Shown here: piece after piece, positions 60,101 through 64,000 of the stretch | Position numbering within the stretch: the first letter of the stretch is position 1 | How the letters are laid out: each line of letters begins with the position of its first letter | Source of the DNA: JAEYFP01 sp964566545 | GTDB lineage: Bacteria; Bacillota; Clostridia; Lachnospirales; Lachnospiraceae | Assembly (NCBI GenBank): GCA_964566545.1 | Contig: CAZMIX010000002.1 | Coordinates: forward strand, 70,005 to 134,004 | Direction of reading: 5' to 3' | DNA: 64,000 nucleotides | Translations under genes and position numbers: made by a program | Notes under the pieces: model-generated | Database searches by the model: none | What the model saw: the letters and a program-made list of their open reading frames with translations, nothing else | Told to the model about the DNA's origin: nothing

Positions 60101-61694
60101 CCTGATAGGCGAGTCCTTTTGCATGAACCGGATCTAATGCAAGCAGCCGCAGTTCATCTGCCCATAAGTGAGGAAGCCATCGCAGCCATGTCAGCCCTTC
60201 CGCCGGTACCTTTGACCTTGTAAACAGACAGACAAGCCGCATTTGTTTTGCACTGCATGCCACACTGATCTGCAATGCAAGCATCCATAGAAGTCCCTCC
60301 AAATCCTCTGTCCTGCCGGCAACCACACCGCAAAGACGCGCTTTCCGTAAATCAATGCACACCGGAACCTCTTTTATTTCTCCGTACTTTTTTTTAAGAC
60401 GAGCCGGAAGCTCCTTTAACGAATCCGCAGCCACTGAAAAACGTTCCTTCGGAATGACGATCGGTACATCAAAGGGAAGAGTTCCGATTCCGACCCTGCA
60501 GGCCAAAAAATCTTTATCCTGCTCCGTGCGGTTCCACAAATAAGGCAAACCGCCCGCCTCGCGCATGCAATCCGCGATCGGCAGATACATTCCTCTCAAT
60601 ACATTTTGATGATAGCGGTATTTTTCCTTGATTTTTTGCTCACAGTCCGCCGCATAATTTTGGTATGCTACCCGCCGGCGCCGCTCCGATGCCTGCAAGC
60701 CTTTTTTATGCTGCCAGACATTCATATAGGCCCAAAAACCACCGAGTACTGCGGAGGCCGCTGCAGTAATCAAGCTCGTATACAGAAATTGTTCGTTTTC
60801 GCTATTTTTGTTCCAAACCACTGCTCCAAAACCCAACAGCATCGGAATTACCATCGTAAAGGCCGGCCCGATTGTCAAAAATAACGCTCGTTTTTCAGTT
60901 TCTTGCCTCTCCGGAGGGAACTCCAACTCCACAACTTCCTTATCAGGCAAGCTGTAATTTCTGGGTGCCGGTGAAAATACATGCCCATATTCGTTCCATT
61001 TTATTGAGACATCGCTTTCGTATTTATATTGTTCAAGCTTTACTACGGCATGCTCTCCGCTCAAAGAATAGACGGCAAGCAGCTCCTTCAGCCAGATCAT
61101 TGTCCATCCGAAAAGCTGTATCACATCCCCATAACACAAAACCACCCGTTCCCCTCTGCTTAAATAGTTTCGATTCAAGTATCCTCCGTTCCTCCCTTCA
61201 ATCAGAAGCTCTGCTTCCCTTACGCTCGTTCTAATACATAAATGCCTTTCAGAAAGCATGTCTGTTTCTGCACAGCACACCGTATTTTCCGATCCCCTGC
61301 CGAAGGAAATTGCAGTCTCTCCTGTTTGATAGAGCACCGCCTGCATATTCCCCCCTAAGCAAAGACACATCCAAAGCTTTTCTCTGTGAATTGTCACAAT
61401 GCGAAATACGGTTCTCGCTTGCTTCCCGTAACCTTCCGCTTTGACTTCCTCTCCATTTTGCCAAAGCTGATACAAGCAATGATCGCTTTTCGGAAAATAA
61501 ACATTTTTTTCCCGCACCTGAAAGCTCATCCGGATATCCTCTTTTAAAGAAAACAGTTTTGCGGCGATGCAAAATCGCTCCGTTTTCTCTTGCTTCGTTT
61601 CCGACGGTGCAAACTCTCTTTTTCCGATTGAATCATCCAAATAGATAAATTCTTCAGAAGCAGCTTCATTGCATACAAAAAAATTGATTTGCAT
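57186..61694 (-). CDS. essC: Type VIIb secretion ATPase EssC/YukB
   Basis: 1502 residues, the usual EssC size. An N-terminal FHA domain (about 118-205, SFGRGSENTV, SERHLC, NGGYLNRN) precedes two membrane helices (about 268-290 and 300-322). Three FtsK/SpoIIIE-type ATPase domains follow, with P-loops at about 703 (GMTGSGKSE), 1035 (GIAACGKST) and 1326 (GKKKTGKSN). D1 also has LIDYKGGGM and IFIIIDEFAEL. It is the motor of WXG100 secretion. First gene of the operon, with a sigma-A promoter at 61825-61853 and a 5' leader of about 120 nt containing an inverted repeat. Confidence 0.95.
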   Translation of the reverse strand: MQINFFVCNEAASEEFIYLDDSIGKREFAPSETKQEKTERFCIAAKLFSLKEDIRMSFQVREKNVYFPKSDHCLYQLWQNGEEVKAEGYGKQARTVFRIVTIHREKLWMCLCLGGNMQAVLYQTGETAISFGRGSENTVCCAETDMLSERHLCIRTSVREAELLIEGRNGGYLNRNYLSRGERVVLCYGDVIQLFGWTMIWLKELLAVYSLSGEHAVVKLEQYKYESDVSIKWNEYGHVFSPAPRNYSLPDKEVVELEFPPERQETEKRALFLTIGPAFTMVIPMLLGFGAVVWNKNSENEQFLYTSLITAAASAVLGGFWAYMNVWQHKKGLQASERRRRVAYQNYAADCEQKIKEKYRYHQNVLRGMYLPIADCMREAGGLPYLWNRTEQDKDFLACRVGIGTLPFDVPIVIPKERFSVAADSLKELPARLKKKYGEIKEVPVCIDLRKARLCGVVAGRTEDLEGLLWMLALQISVACSAKQMRLVCLFTRSKVPAEGLTWLRWLPHLWADELRLLALDPVHAKGLAYQAEQLLKEPGEQEKHWVIFTDDYELLGKSMIESERICVLLFANNYRELPVECRHILLKSAGFSGQVVLKAEPAFRRELRFDSVCREEAETYARRMCGLASDSVQGKTPIPKKVTIFELFGDQKTNRETICKRWCEGGAKESLCIEIGVAKGNRSCFLDAHERGHGPHGLIAGMTGSGKSEMLQTIILSLAIRFSPLEVGFFLIDYKGGGMANLFADLPHLLGSISNLSGDMIYRAMVSIRSENERRQRLFLTAAVNQIYDYQKLYREGLVTIPLPHIFIIIDEFAELKREEPDFMRELVSVAQVGRSLGMHLVLATQKPSGTVDDNIWSNARFRICLRVQDKQDSNEMLHRPDAAFLTNPGRAILQVGNDELYEIFQGAYTMEPYFEKEQEKESVHLLDEYGKKSSVYVPCKSDGVSGEAVQPQIKKLLEEIAGAADFMNVPKQDSLWLPVLPETLYLEELYAIEQEQRETYKITVGRYDDPRHQKQGTYSIDLPRGGHHVICGIAACGKSTFLQTILYALIEQENPETLHIYMIDYSSNLLAGFAQSCLAGGVITEEEQDKLPKLFFMLRELLLERKRLFRGGSFSQYRFTNANAPPAILLVIDDYGGFREKTDGMYDDDMQELAKFGENYGIYLILTASGIGTKELPARLFENCKTGICLLMSDKYRYCEVLRTMQIPLKPPENSKGRGIAWIEGELLEFQCAFCMKSQNDFDRMEKLRIRIQQRNELYPTRRASRIPQIPEKPVLTEFFDLLDEKEWQSSEGLPVGYEEQSGKIYGIPFWEIRHVLVTGKKKTGKSNCLAVMKRVAERYQISCKEIWSIDEFAESIRENEDKIRSGKIPQGLLKCGFLYLLPEYGRVCDEFYTKQYQKDTELYLNAILEKKSFHKVIAIVRKEDMGMLAGRSLFEVLMQDAYGIHMGGALESQSLFDFSNIPFSRQSAVKKAGCGTVPRYGQVAFFGDIILPLCEEQIL

Positions 61695-61729
61695 AATTTT
61701 ACCTGCTTTATATTCTTTTATAACTGTTT

Positions 61730-61811
61730 GTTTGAATATTCCTGTGTGAAAACACAGTCATGAATTGAATAAAATCTGATTCCTATCTGAAATAGAATTG
61801 TATATTCAAAC
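61730..61811. promoter_or_regulatory. Inverted repeats in the essC leader
   Basis: GTTTGAATAT (61730-61739) and ATATTCAAAC (61802-61811) are perfect inverted 10-mers 62 bp apart, flanking a smaller hairpin CTGTGT / ACACAG (about 61743-61758). All lie between the essC promoter and its start codon. They could be operator half-sites or form a folded leader RNA. Confidence 0.5.
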
Positions 61812-61824
61812 TTTTGGTTCGTTC

Positions 61825-61853
61825 ATCATATCATAAAGCTATATGAAAATCAA
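61825..61853 (-). promoter_or_regulatory. sigma-A promoter for the type VII operon
   Basis: Minus strand TTGATT (61848-61853), 17 bp, TATGAT (61825-61830). The transcript would start near 61818, about 125 nt before the essC ATG. Confidence 0.65.
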
Positions 61854-61898
61854 TACCTGATTTTTTATTTTTTATGGCATTTTTATGGCATCATCGAT

Positions 61899-63230
61899 TC
61901 ATAGCTGTGCGGTGAAAATAGTGCCCTCCTGCTCGCTGCTTACAACGCTCAGCTTTCCTTTATGCGCCTCGGCAATGCTTTTGGCGATGGAAAGGCCGAG
62001 GCCGTAGCCGCCTTCCTTCCTGACCCTCGATTCGTCCACCCGGTAAAAACGCCCGAATATTTTCCCCTGCTCCTCCTTCGGAATAAAAGAACCGGTATTT
62101 TTCACAGAAAAGCTCACCTTATCCTGCTTTTTTAAAAGCGTGACGCTCACCTGGCCATCCGCGGGCGTGTATTTGCAGGCATTGTCCAGCAGGATCGTAA
62201 TCAACTGCCGAAGCTGCGCCTCATTGCCGCAAAGGAAGACATCCTGCGCGATCTCCTGTTTAAGCCGGATTTTCTGTTCAAAAGCGACGGATTCAAAAGC
62301 CAGCAGGCTGTTGAAAACAAGGTCGCTGAAATTTACGTCATACTTTTCAAGCGGCATTTTGGCCGTATCGGATTTAGCGAGAAACAGCATGTCCTCGACG
62401 AGCTTTTTCATACGCTCCGCCTCGTCCTTAATGTAATAAATCCACTTTTCCTGCAGGGCGATTTTATCCTCCTTATGGCTGAGCAAAATTCCCGTATTGG
62501 CAAGCACGACAGTCAGCGGAGTCTTCAGCTCATGAGACGCGTCCGCAACAAACTGGCGCTGCTGCTCCCACGCAGTTTTCACGGGTTTGATCGTAAAGCG
62601 CGCGAGGAAAATGCTGATGACCAGAAATGCCAGCTCGCCGATAACGCCGACGATAATCAGCGTCAAAACAAGACTCTTAAAATCATCCATCTGCCTTGAC
62701 ACATCCAAAAAGGCGACGGTTCCTTCCATATGATCCTGTCCATCCATAACAAGATAGCGCAGCTTATATTCCTGCAAAGTGCCTTCTTTTTTTGTCTCGG
62801 AGGCCGCGAGCGCCCTGTCTACAATTTCGAAAAGAAGCTCCTCGGAAACCTCCACGTTATTGCCTAGCTTGGAAATGACCTTCCCTGCCCCGTCGACACT
62901 CACACTGAAGGAAATCGCATTCATAAGCGTGCTGTTATCTCTGCGCTGCGGGGTCTGCGGTACGTTTTCCCCGGACATTCCCTGAACAGCGCTCTCCGTC
63001 TCCTGTCCGGGTATTTCCGCCGGCGCATCCTCCAGCATTTTTTTATCAAACGGAAACTGGTGAGGACCGGGTTCTTCCTTCATCATCGCCGTGCTGATCA
63101 AAATCGCGTGCCAGTCTTTTTTCATATCTGTATAGTTGAAAAGACAGATTGCCGTAAACGTGGCAATCAACACAAGACTGACAAGACTCATATTGATAAA
63201 AACAAATTTTTTCTGTAATTTTTGCAGCAT
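61899..63230 (-). CDS. Sensor histidine kinase
   Basis: 443 residues: TM1 (about 11-32), extracellular region (about 35-190) rich in Glu/Pro/Gln, TM2 (about 190-214), HisKA with FVADASHELKTPLTVV (phospho-His about 233), HATPase with LLDNACKYTPA, FSVKNTGSF and YGLGLSIAKSIAEAH. No HAMP is obvious. The start follows the response regulator stop directly (TAG-ATG). It lies 45 bp upstream of the type VII promoter, so it may sense envelope signals for that locus. Its partner is frameshifted. Confidence 0.9.
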   Translation of the reverse strand: MLQKLQKKFVFINMSLVSLVLIATFTAICLFNYTDMKKDWHAILISTAMMKEEPGPHQFPFDKKMLEDAPAEIPGQETESAVQGMSGENVPQTPQRRDNSTLMNAISFSVSVDGAGKVISKLGNNVEVSEELLFEIVDRALAASETKKEGTLQEYKLRYLVMDGQDHMEGTVAFLDVSRQMDDFKSLVLTLIIVGVIGELAFLVISIFLARFTIKPVKTAWEQQRQFVADASHELKTPLTVVLANTGILLSHKEDKIALQEKWIYYIKDEAERMKKLVEDMLFLAKSDTAKMPLEKYDVNFSDLVFNSLLAFESVAFEQKIRLKQEIAQDVFLCGNEAQLRQLITILLDNACKYTPADGQVSVTLLKKQDKVSFSVKNTGSFIPKEEQGKIFGRFYRVDESRVRKEGGYGLGLSIAKSIAEAHKGKLSVVSSEQEGTIFTAQL

Positions 63231-63909
63231 CTATTTTCCCTCTTCCAGACGGTACCCGACCTTTCGGACTGTCCCTACTGAAACCTTGGAGCCGACATAC
63301 GTCATTTTTTTTCTCAAAAATGAAATATAGGCCTCCACGTTATTGTCCTCCGCCTCCGAATCCGCGCCCCATATTTTAACGATCAGCGTTTCCTTCGGCA
63401 AAATCTGGCTCGAATTAGACATTAGCAGCTTTAGCACCTCAAATTCCTTAAAGCCCAGATGCACCGTTTTGTTTTTGCAGCGCAGCTCATAATTGGACAG
63501 GTTCAATTCCAGATCACCAAATTGTATAACATCCGTTATCACTTCTCCCTGCCGCCTGGAAAGGGCACGGATTCTTGCAAGCAGTTCCTCTGCTTCAAAC
63601 GGTTTTGTCATATAATCATCCGCGCCGGAGTCCAGCCCCGTTATTTTATCGGTCACTTCATCGCGCGCCGTCAGTCAATAAAATAACAGGTGTTGAATTT
63701 TTATTTATACGCATATTTTTTACAATTTGAAAGCCATTCATTTTCGGCAGCATGACGTCCAGCACGATGACATCATAATCATCGCCCATCGCATAATCAT
63801 ACCCCTCTTCCCCATCATAGGCGATATCAACCATGTATTTCTGCTCCTCCATGATCTGACCGAGTGCCTCGGCAAGCCTGACCTCGTCTTCCACAATTAA
63901 TATTCGCAT
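63231..63909 (-). pseudogene. OmpR-family response regulator broken by a 4-bp duplication
   Basis: The frame from ATG 63907-63909 encodes a receiver domain (ILIVEDEVRL, phosphoacceptor Asp51 in VLDVMLPKMNG, VILLT) and then stops at 63658 (TDGAR-stop). The rest, from TDKITGLDSGADDYMTKPF to the winged-helix end, is in another frame (63231-63656). On the plus strand GTCAGTCA at 63670-63677 is a tandem duplication of GTCA; removing one copy restores LLTARDEVTDKI and a 224-residue regulator (675 bp). The partner histidine kinase is intact. Confidence 0.88.
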
Positions 63910-64000
63910 CGTCCTTCTCCATTCCCCGGCGGCCGTTCAGCGATCCGCCGAATCCGCAGCGCAGTTTTCCTCGTACCTGTTTTGATTGATTATACCGGGT
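63910..64000. other. Right window edge
   Basis: Ninety-one bases upstream of the response regulator start. They include a GGAGAAGGA ribosome site at about 63911-63919 on the minus strand but no further gene. The next gene lies outside. Confidence 0.6.

Overview
The window reads as a chromosomal segment of a spore-forming, low-to-mid GC Firmicute, most likely a Lachnospiraceae member (Clostridia). This is inferred from the gene families: SpoVAE, GerMN lipoprotein, DUF1653, DUF4358, DUF5721, DHHW/MBOAT pairs, an ArgJ-type arginine cluster and Gram-positive lipoboxes. Promoters are mostly sigma-A like with 17-bp spacers, Shine-Dalgarno sites are strong, and GTG/TTG starts are in use. I saw no rRNA, tRNA, CRISPR, transposase or prophage genes.

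Layout. 1-2.3 kb: 5' part of a cell-wall amidase gene running off the left edge, then about 1.1 kb without an intact gene that holds a degenerate array of GTAC-centred repeats and a decayed LUD-domain gene. 2.3-10.2 kb: seven co-directional minus-strand genes (ABC ATPase, extracytoplasmic adaptor, MacB-like permease, MBOAT acyltransferase, DHHW protein, SGNH hydrolase, DUF4358 lipoprotein) that may form one envelope operon. 10.4-18.1 kb: glyA, a lipid kinase plus PAP2 phosphatase pair, a lipoprotein 5'-nucleotidase, GT2, mutY and DUF1653. 18.3-21.2 kb: an isolated flagellin-like gene with flaG, a small charged protein and holA. 21.4-22.5 kb: a frameshifted secreted-protein gene. 22.5-28.7 kb: comEC, GerMN lipoprotein, a WalK/WalR-like two-component pair and comEA. 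28.7-32.4 kb: DMT transporter, HtrA protease and an orphan solute-binding protein. 32.4-39 kb: arginine biosynthesis (argC-GNAT-argJ-argB-argD divergent from argG) around an intergenic region rich in ArgR-box-like sites. 39-45.5 kb: DUF4397 repeat protein, DUF1294, LytTR regulator, DegV, M18 peptidase, exonuclease III, DUF5721. 45.4-51.6 kb: an alpha-glucoside system (SBP, two permeases, GH13 glucosidase, LacI regulator). 51.8-61.9 kb: spoVAE, then a nine-gene type VIIb-like secretion locus. 61.9-63.9 kb: a two-component system whose response regulator is broken by a 4-bp tandem duplication.

The most unusual part is the type VII locus. EssC (1502 aa), a YukD-like protein and four WXG100 proteins share an apparent operon with a VWA-TM-FHA protein, a lipoprotein and an Mbeg1-like alpha/beta hydrolase. 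No EssA, EssB/YukC or EsaA/YueB gene is present in the locus. The hydrolase and lipoprotein look like a candidate effector and its partner. The two-component pair just upstream may control the locus and is currently frameshifted.
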